Of a stretch of DNA of 64,000 bases, positions 34,448 to 44,471 are shown in pieces. Every line of letters begins with the position of its first letter. Position 1 is the first letter of the stretch. Below the pieces are notes generated by a model that was given only the letters and a program-made list of their open reading frames with translations, was not told the origin of the DNA and did no database searches. The position numbers were made by a program, and so were the translations under genes. The DNA comes from Metarhizium brunneum. Its lineage: Eukaryota > Ascomycota > Sordariomycetes > Hypocreales > Clavicipitaceae. The DNA lies in NCBI RefSeq assembly GCF_013426205.1, contig NC_089422.1, forward strand, positions 5,766,001-5,830,000, read 5' to 3'.

Positions 34448-35341
34448 CTTGACTGGTGGTGCACAACGATGATGGTGAGTACAGACGAGTGATGAAACGG
34501 TCAAGAAGTTTTGCACAATTGGAGTAGTTCGCTAAATTGGGGCTTTCGTGCCCTGACAAAGGTGGGGCTGGGCAATGGATCCTAGCTATGGCGATCACAG
34601 GATACTGCACGTGATGGGCACAAGCGCTACGACCTCCTCCCAGGGCAATTCAACGCCCATGCATGGGCGCAGCAAAATCTCACGTGCGACGACGATATTA
34701 GATGTTTTGGTATGAATTCTACCTGTTGCCTTTTAAGAATCAATCAGTCTAATCATTCTTCCCTAAAATCCTTAGGGTGGATATGGGGTTCTTATTCCAA
34801 GTCACAGGCCCTCAGTTTGCACATGATGGGTGAATTGCCTCCTCAATCTCAAGACTGGCATCGTATCATGCGAGTAACCCGACGGCCTTGGTATTCATGA
34901 CCTAGGTGTCAATTGGCTCGCTTCAATGTACAATTCAGTCAATGGGAGTTTAAGGATCCAGTATGCAAATTTGGGCCTTGCCTTTAAAATACCTGGCAGC
35001 TGTCATGGCAAGCCATGGATTTTGGCAGCTGGCGACGGATGGCATGGCCCTAGTGAACCTCTGCTCCTTCCTTTAAGATACCTAGCGAAACAGCAGCTGT
35101 TACTTCTTTGAACTTCCGTGCTCTTTCCAGCTGTAACAATCGTCTCCTGTTCTTTCGTGTCAATAAAGGATCGTACTCCAAACTCATCCTCTCCCCATCT
35201 CATATCCTTTCCAACCATTTCCGACCTCTGTCCCTCATTCAGGTCCTTATTCATAGCCCCTTTCCTCAATACTTGAGCCAGGCTTTCACTTCACCCTTGA
35301 AGTCCTCGTCACCTTGAACTGCTGCACTGTACGAACCTAAA
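34448..35341. promoter_or_regulatory. Divergent promoter of S7 and WSC genes
   Basis: 894 bases. CACGTG boxes (Cbf1-type bHLH sites, a known class of ribosomal-gene element in several yeasts) lie at 34608-34613 and 34681-34686. A perfect 16-base palindrome lies between them at 34654-34669. A duplicated 17-base word, CCTTTAA[A/G]ATACCT[G/A]GC, lies at 34981-34997 and 35070-35086 nearer the WSC gene. No coding sequence is seen. Confidence 0.45.
34654..34669. promoter_or_regulatory. Perfect 16-base palindrome
   Basis: CGCCCATGCATGGGCG reads the same on both strands. It lies about 210 bases upstream of the S7 start codon and between two CACGTG boxes. It could bind a dimeric factor; one such palindrome per 64 kb is about what chance allows. 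Confidence 0.35.
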
Positions 35342-36612
35342 ATGGGTGCTTCGACGCTGCTTCTTGCTTTGGGTGCGGCTGCCACGGTGCTGGCTCAGGG
35401 TAACCATGCCATCGACTCCTTTGCATATCAAGGATGCTCTTCTGTTGATATGTCATGCTTTACACCGCCTGTGCTTCTAAGTGCCCAGCCTATTACTCCG
35501 GAAATGTGCCAGTGGGCTTGTCTAGGTCATCAATTCGCTGCTTTGTTCCCAGAGTGAGTCTGAAGAATACGACCTGTGAGAATCTATTCATGTCTGACGT
35601 TTCTAGGGATTGTCGTTGCGGAGATGACCCCAACGCCATCAAGCCCCTTGATGAGAGAGCTTGCAATACTCCATGCTTGGGAGATCCAAACCATGGCATG
35701 TGCGGGAGCATTTGCCCAGCTGAAGGTCCCGCAATTGCCAATGTCTACACGAAGACAGAAGCAGCTAGCCAGCAGCCTCAGATTGAAACCATACATACAA
35801 CTTCTATCTTCGCTCTGCCAATCACTTTAATCAGTTCTGAGGATTGCACCACATCTGACCAGGGCCCGGTGACTGAACAACCAGCTGGAGGTCTCATCAC
35901 GCCGGTTGGATCTGCGCCTGGAATACCAACGACCGAACAACCAGCTGGAGGTATCATCACGCCTGTTGGATCAGCGCCTGGAATACCTACAACGTTCACT
36001 TTTGTGTTGTCCTCCAGTCCTGCGACCGTTACAACTCCGAGTGAAATGCCTCCTGCCCCAGCTAGGCTCACTACCTCGTGTCCTGATGAACAAAGCTCAG
36101 CAACTGAGGAACCAACTGTGGCACCACCCATCACGACGTGTGACGAAGATTCTTCCATTCCTGCTCCCAGCTCTGGCGTACCGGTTCCGTATGGAACAAC
36201 GACTGTCTCTCTTCCAGTGTATACATCGGGTGCCGCTACGCCGGAGGCCACTACGTCGGAAGCCACTACGTCGGTGGGCACTACATCAGAAGCCACTACA
36301 TCAGAGGCCACTACGTCAGAGGCAAAGCCCGCGACATTGCCTGTTCCATCTCCCCAGTCGTATTCGGATCCATACAGCTCACAAAAGGAGCAGGATCCTG
36401 AGGCCACAGCTGACAGCGTCCCAGGTCCAAGCCAGGACCATCCAGACCGCCCTTCAATAAGCACTCTCTGGTCTCGTCCTTCGGATGTTGCCGACCCAAC
36501 TGGACAGCCACCGGTTCCAGCCCAGGTACCAGGCTCAGATTCCACCCACAGCATGGTCCCGCCGCTGGCGACCATTGGAGGATTGGCTCTGATTGCGGCA
36601 ATCATCATGTAA
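35342..36612 (+). CDS. WSC-domain cell wall protein, probably GPI-anchored
   Basis: Model: join(35342..35553,35607..36612), 405 residues. The signal peptide is MGASTLLLALGAAATVLA. A WSC domain spans about residues 27-110 (FAYQGCSS, MCQWACLGHQFAALFPE, DCRCGDD, CNTPC, CGS). The 53-nt intron lies inside the domain just before DCRCG, which confirms the splice. A Thr/Ser/Pro-rich stalk follows, with two tandem 20-residue units and a run of TSEATTSE-type units. A final hydrophobic stretch (LATIGGLALIAAIIM) ends at the stop with no cytosolic tail, which points to a GPI signal rather than a WSC-sensor membrane helix. Likely a wall or surface carbohydrate-binding protein. It is divergent from rps7. 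Confidence 0.88.
35872..35991 (+). repeat. 60-base tandem duplication in the WSC stalk
   Basis: Two consecutive 60-nt units (35872-35931 and 35932-35991) encode the same 20 residues apart from a Leu/Ile change. Further on, 36241-36325 holds imperfect 12-15-base units encoding Thr/Ser/Glu/Ala. Such tracts vary in length between strains in many wall proteins. Confidence 0.8.
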
Positions 36613-37283
36613 ACAAAGTAAGAGAATGTACGTTCCTTTGCCACGGATATATGACATGAAATGAGGCAGCAAGCATCTCGATTAGTTCTTTTTGGGCCAG
36701 TTTTGGACGTTGGTTGATAGCTGGAGTGAAAGTTGAAAGCTACGTAGTACCTCTGAGTGGTCGTAAAGTATTTATTCTAGAACCACTGTCTAATGTCTGT
36801 TGCGAGTTGTACCTAATGCTAAAATATACCTATCCTGTATCCGCTCTTGTCATGAATGAAAGCTATGTTTGATCTGGAACAAATGTGTCCCGCAATTGTT
36901 TGAGGTGCCCGCACCGCCTCTCCAAGTATTGCATCTCAAAGTGCTAAGCACTTTAGATTACTAGCTGAGAGACTAAGGGGATATAAGAAAAGTCTTCAAA
37001 ACACATTGCTTATAATATATAAATATTCTGGAAATCATGACGGTGAAATGGTGGAAAATCCAAATAAAACATGTTGGCACGCCAAGTTTTCTGTTCAGGG
37101 TAAGACGGCTCCGCCACAGCAATGCATCATCGGGTGGTCCTCAGCGTAGCGGGGCAACGGTCGGTCTACCCCCCACCTACGCAATCAGTGAGGGCGTATT
37201 CCTCTACTGCAAGCAGACCAGAGCGGGAGTTGTGACTACTGCTACTATCAAGCTTGCGTTGATACGCTGGGAATCAGTTCAAG
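36613..37283. other. Spacer
   Basis: 671 bases between two plus-strand genes. A frame at 37037-37306 lies just upstream of and overlaps the twinfilin start, but it has no domain. Nothing else is supported. Confidence 0.45.
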
Positions 37284-38394
37284 ATGCAATCTGGGATTTC
37301 AGGTAGACATGCTCGGACCCAGCCGCGCCGGGAAAGCTGCTGACGTACTGTTTACAGCCTCTCAGGAGCTCCAAGCCGAGTTCAACTCGTTGCTCTCCTC
37401 GCCGTCGACCTTTGGCCTGATTGTTGGCATCGAAAAGGAGTCATTGGTACCCCTTACGACTCTTCCATCGCAGGGACCCTCATTCCTTGAAAACCTTGGG
37501 AGCTTACAGAGCCATCTGGAACCCAACGTTCCCCTCTACATCCTACTTCGTCGATACGATGACATCCCACGTCTGACAGCAATATCTTACGTTCCAGACA
37601 CTGCGCACGTACGGCAGAAGATGCTGTTTGCATCTACAAGACTGGCACTTGTCCGGGAGCTGGGCTCCGAGCATTTCAGAGAGACGATATTCGTAACGAC
37701 TGCAGACGAACTTAGTGAAAGCGGGTTCAAGAAGCACGACGCGCACAGCCAACTTGCAGCTCCGCTGACCGAGGAAGAACGCACCCTGGGCGAGGTCAAG
37801 CGTGCCGAGCAGGAGGCGGGATCCGGTACAGGAACGAGGGAAATCCACTTGAGCAAGAGCTTTGCCATGCCCGTAGCGGAGGACGCCGTGGCCGCTTTGA
37901 AGGATCTGGGGCAGGACGACGGGCGCGTGGTGGCCATGCTGGTGAGCACAAGGGTGAATGGGAGAATTCGCAGGGAAAGCAGGCTGACAAGACGGCAGAA
38001 AATCAACCCCGAGAGCGAATCCGTGGAGCTGCTCCCCGAATCACCTCGGCCAGCGTCCATTGCCGAGCTGGCCAAGGCGATTTCCACGACGGAGCCCCGG
38101 TTCACGTTTTACAGATTCAAACACACGCACAATGGCGCGGAGCAGTCGCCAGTCCTCTTCTTCTACACGTGCCCACTGACGGCCGGCAACAAGTCCATCA
38201 AGAAACGCATGCTCTACCCGTTGATGAAGCGAGCGGTGCTGGAAATTGCGGGCAAGGAGGCCGGGTTGAGCCTGGAGAAGAAGTTTGAAGTCGAGGAGCC
38301 CAGCGAGATCACGGAGCAGTCGGTGATGGAAGATTTGCACCCCAAGACTACGGCCAGGTCGGGGTTCAGCAGGCCCAAGCGGCCGGGTCGGTGA
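37284..38394 (+). CDS. twf1: Twinfilin
   Basis: Model: join(37284..37302,37358..38394), 351 residues. The first coding exon is only 19 nt (MQSGIS) and joins ASQELQAEFNSLL, restoring the standard twinfilin N-terminus. The 55-nt intron starts GTAGAC, has a CTGAC branch site and ends TTTACAG. The naive start at 37309 (MLGPSRAG) translates this intron and should not be used. Two ADF-H domains follow, about residues 3-135 (YILLRRYDDIPRLTAISYVPD) and 165-310 (FTFYRFKHTHNG, VLFFYTCP, KKRMLYPLMKRAVLE). The tail is basic (GFSRPKRPGR). Twinfilin binds ADP-actin monomers and filament ends in the cytoplasm. Confidence 0.95.
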
Positions 38395-38802
38395 TTTACT
38401 GGGTGGACAGACGAGGCGGCGCGCGTGCGCTTTTAGACAAGGACGAATACGGCGATGGAAGAAGTAATTATTAAAAAAACGCATCCAATTTGCTATAAGT
38501 GACGGGGGATATTTCCCACTCGAGATATCAACTATGAAAATGCAAACATCCATTCCTCCGTACGGCCCCTCCTCTATGCAAAATAAGGCGGCATGAGCCA
38601 TGACAAACGTGGAAGCAAAAATAATCAATACCAAAACAAAACCACGTTGTGGCACCTTTGCAATATGCATCAGTCATGTTCCTCGGCGCACCTCGACATC
38701 TAGCTTTGGGTTGTGGAGGGCTGCCCCTATGTCCGAGAGCTCTATTTTATTTGTGCGCAGGACCATGTCAAGTGTGATTGATGTGTCAGTGTTGGCCCTT
38801 TT
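38395..38802. other. Convergent spacer
   Basis: 408 bases between the ends of the twinfilin and carrier genes. An antisense frame starting at 38670 has a hydrophobic N-terminus, but it runs back into twinfilin coding sequence and is not accepted. Confidence 0.45.
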
Positions 38803-39995
38803 TTACTCCTCGTAGTTTCCGCCAACAAAAGACATGTTGCTCCTCTCGATGCGCTGTCTCAGGAACTCGTAGACGGTAAAGGTGACGGCCTGGCCGGGGG
38901 CGACACGCATGATGCGCGGGGTGATGCCCTTGTAGAAGGCGTGGAAGCCCTCTTGCCTGCGAGGGGGGTGAAGTGGTTAGCACGAGAAGGCGGCTGTCAA
39001 AAAAATAATAAAAATAAAATAAAAATAAAAGTAAAAACCCACTTGAACATGTCGGCGGAGATGGCGGCTATCCTAGCCCAGGCGCCCACGCCCGGCTGGG
39101 CAGGCGTCTTCTGCAGGCGCGTCTTGATGGTGTCGATGGGCGCGTTGCTCAGGGGCCCCATGGCACCGGAGACGAGGCCGATGAGGGTGGTCTGCCAGCT
39201 GGGCAGGTTGGTGCCGGGGTCGGCGTACTGCGGCTGCCACTCCTTGAGCCAGACCTTGAAGTAGCTGTAGGCGGTGAAGTTGACGGCCTGGTTGGTGCCC
39301 TGGCGCAGGGCGGTCAGGCTGACGCCGCGGTAGAGCGCGCCGAAGCCTTCCTCGCGGACGACGGTGTACAGGGCGTGCGCGGCGTTGCGGTACTTGGGCA
39401 CGTCGAGCGGGTCGGCCATGGAGTGGTGCTGCGCCTGGAGCCGGATCTTGATGACCTCCATGGGGGTGACGACGGCGACGGCCTCGGTGACGCCCGCCGC
39501 GAGGCCGGCCGCGAAGGTCGCCTGGCCCGAGACCCGGCCCGTCGCCGGGTCCGCGAGCATCTGCTTGTACGCCTCGAACGAGGTGAAGCGGATCGCCATC
39601 TTGGGCACGATGCCCGTGAGCACCGCGCCCAGGCCCTTGTACAGGCCGAGCGGCGTCTCCCGGCGCACGATTTCCACCCCGGTCTTGATGAAGCCGCGCT
39701 TGGGGGCGCCGGGCTGCCGCGCCCGCCGCGAGAGCTGCATGCGCACCTTGATTGTGTCTGGGGGCCGTCTGCGTGTCAGTCCGCCTGCGCTGCGTGCTTG
39801 GTCAACACGGTTTTGGGGGGAAACGTACCTAGCGGATGGCACACGAGGGCTTCCATCATGCCGGCGCCGCCTCCGGCTGTGGAAATCGTTCCTGGTTAGC
39901 ACTCAATTGCGTCTTTTCTCGGGCGGACAGGCCCACGAACCGATGAGGTTGACTGCCGCCGTTGGCGGTTTGCGATTGTTGTCGCTGGGAGGCAT
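38803..39995 (-). CDS. SFC1: Mitochondrial succinate/fumarate carrier
   Basis: Model: complement(join(38803..38956,39043..39757,39829..39876,39941..39995)), 323 residues. Three mitochondrial-carrier repeats are present, each with the P-x-[DE]-x-x-[KR] signature: HPLDTIKVRMQ (about 32-42), TPMEVIKIRLQ and APIDTIKTRLQ. The opening PTAAVNLIAGGGAGMMEALVCHPL, GLYKGLGAVLTGIVPKMAIRF, SLTALRQGTNQAVNFTAYSYF and ITPRIMRVAPGQAVTFTVYE match the Sfc1/Acr1 type. That carrier exchanges cytosolic succinate for mitochondrial fumarate and is needed for growth on C2 compounds. The second exon is just 48 nt. The last intron holds a 35-base A-rich tract (plus strand). Confidence 0.93.
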
Positions 39996-41594
39996 GGCGA
40001 CACCTGTTTTCTAGTCTGGCTGTTCTTTCTTAAGACCTCGAAATACGGCGCAGACGACGGATTGGATGGCCGGGCTGGATGCTGTTGCGCCTGTCGCAAG
40101 GTGTTTTTGCTCGTTGCGTCACTGCCGAACAGGTCGCGGGCTTCACATGCAAAAAGGGCCTATGCCGGCGCTACCCTTGCGCAAAAGACCAAGAGACAGC
40201 ACAGCCCAATGACTGGACCGACGGCAATGGCAGAGAAGCTGGACGGAATATATGAAAAGGGGAGAGTTTACAAAAAAAAAAAAAAAACAACAACGGAACA
40301 AGATGCCCTCTGGTGGAAAGCAAAAAGAGTCACACGCGCAAATGTCGGGGCCGTTTGGCTTTTGACATATGATTCTGGGCCTGGGCTGTGGCGGGCGCGA
40401 TCGGGTGCGCCATGGAGATTTGGGGGAGAAACGTGGAACTAGCTGGGGCGGCCGAGTGCGCTTGGCCAGTCACAAGACCAGCTCGTCCAAGGGGACCCGG
40501 CTCTGGGAAGTCGTTGCTTGCCCTGTGGTGAGAGAATGCGTGTGGCTTTTGGTCGTGGGAGCTGTGTATAAGCTCGGTTGTCCCGCGGCTGTGGGATGCG
40601 AGTGACGCATCGGGGACGCAGGTCAATAAGACAAGCAGGGCCGCGGGGCCCCCACTTTACTCACTCGGAGTCAGATTGGCCTTGTCCTGGCCGGCGGTTT
40701 GGGGAATGCCGGACGGGCGGAGGGCTCGTGGATGTGACGGTCCATGTGGCCGACGGACATGGCTGGTCGTGCAGTTTGCATAGTGGGCGTTATTCTGCCG
40801 AGAAAGAGTTTGTGACACCTTTTTGTTCTGGTCGACACTCGCGCATGTTCATGTACAGTATGTCTATGCTGCTCTTCATTCTCGCTGCGTCGTCCTTGTC
40901 TGCCCGCCTGGCCAAGAGTTAGTCGGGTCTCTCTTCCCCAGCTAAATGAAAATCCACAGCCAGCCCGAGCCCCACACCCGCAAGCCGAGCTTGTGATATT
41001 GCGGGGTGGGTCCCTTTTTTGCTACCTCGACTTGAACCAAAGCCCGTTTTGCCGTTACTTCAACGCTGTCCAATGCCCTGGTATGAAAGGAGACAGCGGG
41101 TCATCTTTTCCATGCGGATAATTCAGATGCAGAGGGTAATCATTGAGCATATGTATACAAAGAAAAAAGACAGCGGTGCCAAAATTGCTGCTCTCCAAAG
41201 TGGTATCCAAGCGCCGGAAGGGATCGGGTGCCCCGTACCTGGATGGTTCCGGCCATCTAATTGGCCAGGTTGCCGGCTCCGATGGCTTCAATGTTGCCGC
41301 CCTTTACCGAGGTACGTTTACCTTGAGCTTCGAGATTGATAAGTTGGGCCATGCGATGGGACATGCAATTTGTCGATATGTAGAGAGAGATACCCTTTTT
41401 TTTTATTAAATTACGTAGATTTTACGCGTCTAGCAAACCTCGACAATACCATTGAGGGCGGCTCATTTGAATAGATAGAGTGCTCGTGCACTGCTTCAGT
41501 CCCAATCTTGCAGCGCATTTGAGACCTAGGTATTCACATATTGCCCCTTTTTTAGCGTTAAACAAATCAAAAACTCCGTCGGGCGTTTCGTCTT
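39996..41594. other. Spacer
   Basis: 1.6 kb with no supportable gene. It carries the carrier promoter, a poly-A run at about 40271-40285 and short unconvincing frames. Confidence 0.45.
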
Positions 41595-41912
41595 CTAGAA
41601 CGCTTCCTCGGCCAAGGCACCGGTGACCGAGATACCCTCGGTGATAGACCTTGGCCTGAAGAATGCAAGCTTATTACACCGCATGCAGAATCTGCAACTG
41701 CAACCACACTTGTTCCAGTACGTATTATCAACGACGAACCAGACGCCCAGGCAAAGCGCCAAATCAACGAGAGCCAATACATCCACTCGAGAAACGGCAC
41801 GCCGCAGATCCCACTTTTGCGGTGGCCAAGACTCACATTGGCATAAATATGGTCTCTGTTCTACATGGATTCCAAAATACACCATCTCATCACCAATCAA
41901 GGCACCGCCCAT
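41595..41912 (-). CDS. Possible small protein with a cysteine cluster
   Basis: A 105-residue frame from ATG 41912. It has a hydrophobic stretch (LALVDLALCLGVWFVV) followed by a tight cysteine cluster, KCGCSCRFCMRC, and ends SITEGISVTGALAEEAF. I do not recognise a family. Several GT/AG pairs inside would give alternative spliced forms, so the true exon layout is uncertain. It lies downstream of the SCON2-type gene on the same strand, so part of it may be that gene's 3' region. Confidence 0.25.
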   Translation of the reverse strand: MGGALIGDEMVYFGIHVEQRPYLCQCESWPPQKWDLRRAVSRVDVLALVDLALCLGVWFVVDNTYWNKCGCSCRFCMRCNKLAFFRPRSITEGISVTGALAEEAF

Positions 41913-42263
41913 GTTGAACACGCATGTATTCCTGGGATTTTTATCTAGTATATCAACCTGCCCATGCGCCGTGCCAAGTACCAATTATCCCCCAAAACGC
42001 CATTCTTGACTGCATCTCCTGTTTGAAAAGCCCTACAAGTGCTTCGTACACACCACAGAATGCTGGCATTAGTCGGACATGTCATTATACAAAAGAAGGC
42101 ATCTGCATCTGCATACAGGTGGTATCTCAAACCAAACACCTAAATACGCCCGCGATATTTATGCAACACAAGCAAACATAATCGAAACGTTGAAATGCGA
42201 CGCCCCTTATTTTCCTTTTCTCCGAGATCATCGTCTAAATGGATTTTGAGATCGGTATAGTCA
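41913..42263. other. Short spacer
   Basis: 351 bases downstream of the F-box/WD40 gene; no coding signal. Probably its 3' untranslated region. Confidence 0.45.
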
Positions 42264-44471
42264 TTATGATGGCGTTCCTCGTTCTTCCAGAGTCTCACCC
42301 TCGAAACTGTACAGACGGACTTCGCCGTCTTCGCTGCCGCTGGCCATGCGGCTGTCGCTGAGACCAACGCAAGTAACTGGCCCTGCATGGCCCGTGAAAC
42401 TTCGCTCACACTTTCCAGAGCGAGGCTCCCAAATCTTGGTCATGGAGTCGTTGGCACCAGTCACGACACGTAGTGTGTCGCCCACAAGACCCCAGATACC
42501 TTCGACATGGCCAAACATACTCCTGATGCATTTGCCTGTGACAATGTCCCAGAGTCGGACGGTATTATCCAGACCACCCGTCAACATGTATCGTGGAGGC
42601 AGAGGTCTTGTGGTGTCATGCGTAAAGCCACAGCCGAATGATGCTCTCGAGTCATCTGGCTGCTCTGGGATTGGCGTCGGCGTCGCGCTGCGATTGCTGT
42701 GTACAGAGATGGTGTCGGCCTTGTCGTCACTGGGGATTTCATCTGGCTCAAAGTCCTGCGGCATTAGGAGCACCTGCTGTACTTGGCCGACGTGCCCGCG
42801 GAACGTCTTGATGCACTGCTTCGAATCCAGGTCCCACAACTTCACAGTCATGTCGTCGGATGCGGAAAATACTGTCCTCGATGGCGAGTCGATTCGGACG
42901 TGGTTGACCCAATCTGTATGGCCACGCAGAGAGAAGGTCTCCTTGTTGCCAAAGCTGAAAATCTTGACCGTCTTGTCGATTGATCCAGAGGCTAGCGTGC
43001 ATCCGTCAAAGTGAACCGACAAGACACCTTCGGTATGGCATTGCAAAGTGCTAAGACACTCCCCCGTCTGCCAATTCCAAATCTTGATGGTTTTGTCGAA
43101 GCTCCCACTAATCAGCTTGGAATCGTCAAACTGCAGGCAACGAACAGTAGAGGTATGACCACGTAGCGTCCGAATGACTTCACCAGTCTCAATGTTCCAA
43201 ATCTTGATAGTAGTATCGTAGGAGCCCGTTGCCAAGATGTTGTGGTCGAATTGAAGACAGGTGACGCCGTTCTCGTGCCCCTTGAACGTTTTGATTGTGC
43301 ATCGCCCCGTCTTCCAGTTAAACCCGACCTTGTATCGATCACGGTAGACATCCTTCCACGGGCGAAACTTGCGCTCGTTGTCGAGATGAGACCGAGAATT
43401 GCTAGGGCCACTCAGTCGTGGTCTCTTGGATGGCCCGTCGTCAGCGCTGGGGTTCGATCGCTTGTTCGATTCGGGAGAGTCGGCACGGTGGCCATTTGTC
43501 TCAACAGAGGGCCCCGCGCGCTCTGCCTGATCGTGGCGGTGATGGGCGGTTTGATGTCGGCTCCAGGCCATGAGTTTCTTCTTTTCCAGGAGCGGCAGGC
43601 CCCAGCCGCACTTGGTGCATTTCCTATCAATATGTTGCTCGCACATTCTGTGCCACACGACGTCATCATCTGCTAAACTGCGCCATCGTCGACTGACTTG
43701 AGCAGCTTTACACAGTGAAACAGTATCAAGATGACTAAGAATCTTGTACGACAGCTCCGTCGGCAAGGCAGCGAGGAAGTCGATCTTGAGTTGTTCCTGA
43801 ACTTCACGGGAAACGGTGGACAGTTGGGGGAAGCAGCATTGGGTGATGATTCCCTGCAACATCAATTCTCGCTGCTTGGATGGCGCAGCAGAGAAAAGCG
43901 ACCAGACATGTGTAATGGCTTCTTGGTCGGCGGTGGGGAGGCTGTTGAGTTCCTGTGAAGAGACGAGTTAATTCATGCCTTGTAGTCTTGTCTGGCAATA
44001 CTGGAGGCAACCTACACTTTGTATAAAGCCCATCTTGGTCTCGTCTGCTGCTCGGCGACACTTTGAATCAGGGCGATGTCGATAACAGAATTTAGTATTG
44101 GGATCCTTGATGCGGGTCCAGGTTGCAGGACTTTTTGCGCCAGTCTTGGTGTTGTCTTTTCCAACGGGGGCATAAAGTCCAGGGATGTGTTCCTTGAGAA
44201 ACGGGCTGACCGTCTTCACCACAAGTTCGGAGGCCATCTTCTTGAGGCGGGTATTATCCTCCTCTTGGGGTCTCCTCCGGTCGCAGTTATCTCGAGAAGG
44301 TTGTTGGGCAGGAGGAAGGTCGGGAGAGGGGGAGCTCGGTGATTCTACGAGAGGGTCTGGCGCGATATCGTCCCGAGTATTGGACGAGGAGAGGTGGTTT
44401 TGATCATGATTCGGAGTCAATGCCGCAGACGCATGCTGGCGGTGGCCGTTGAGGTGCGCAAATGTTTCCAT
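42264..44471 (-). CDS. scon2: F-box/WD40 sulfur controller (SCON2 / SconB / Met30)
   Basis: Model: complement(join(42264..43952,44016..44471)), 714 residues. A Pro/Ser-rich N-terminus is followed by [21 protein letters not shown] and [16 protein letters not shown], signatures of the Met30/SconB family. The F-box is at about 208-255 ([28 protein letters not shown]). Seven WD40 repeats fill about 370-705 ([62 protein letters not shown]), with a Ser/Pro insert after repeat five. It is the substrate receptor of an SCF ubiquitin ligase that restrains the sulfur activator (CYS3/MetR/Met4) when sulfur is ample. The 63-nt intron lies between IQS and ELNSLP. Confidence 0.95.

Noticed and set aside
38041..38670. 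Minus-strand frame of 209 codons with a hydrophobic N-terminus
   Set aside because: About half of it is antisense to the end of the twinfilin coding sequence, and the rest lies in the convergent spacer. No family is recognised.
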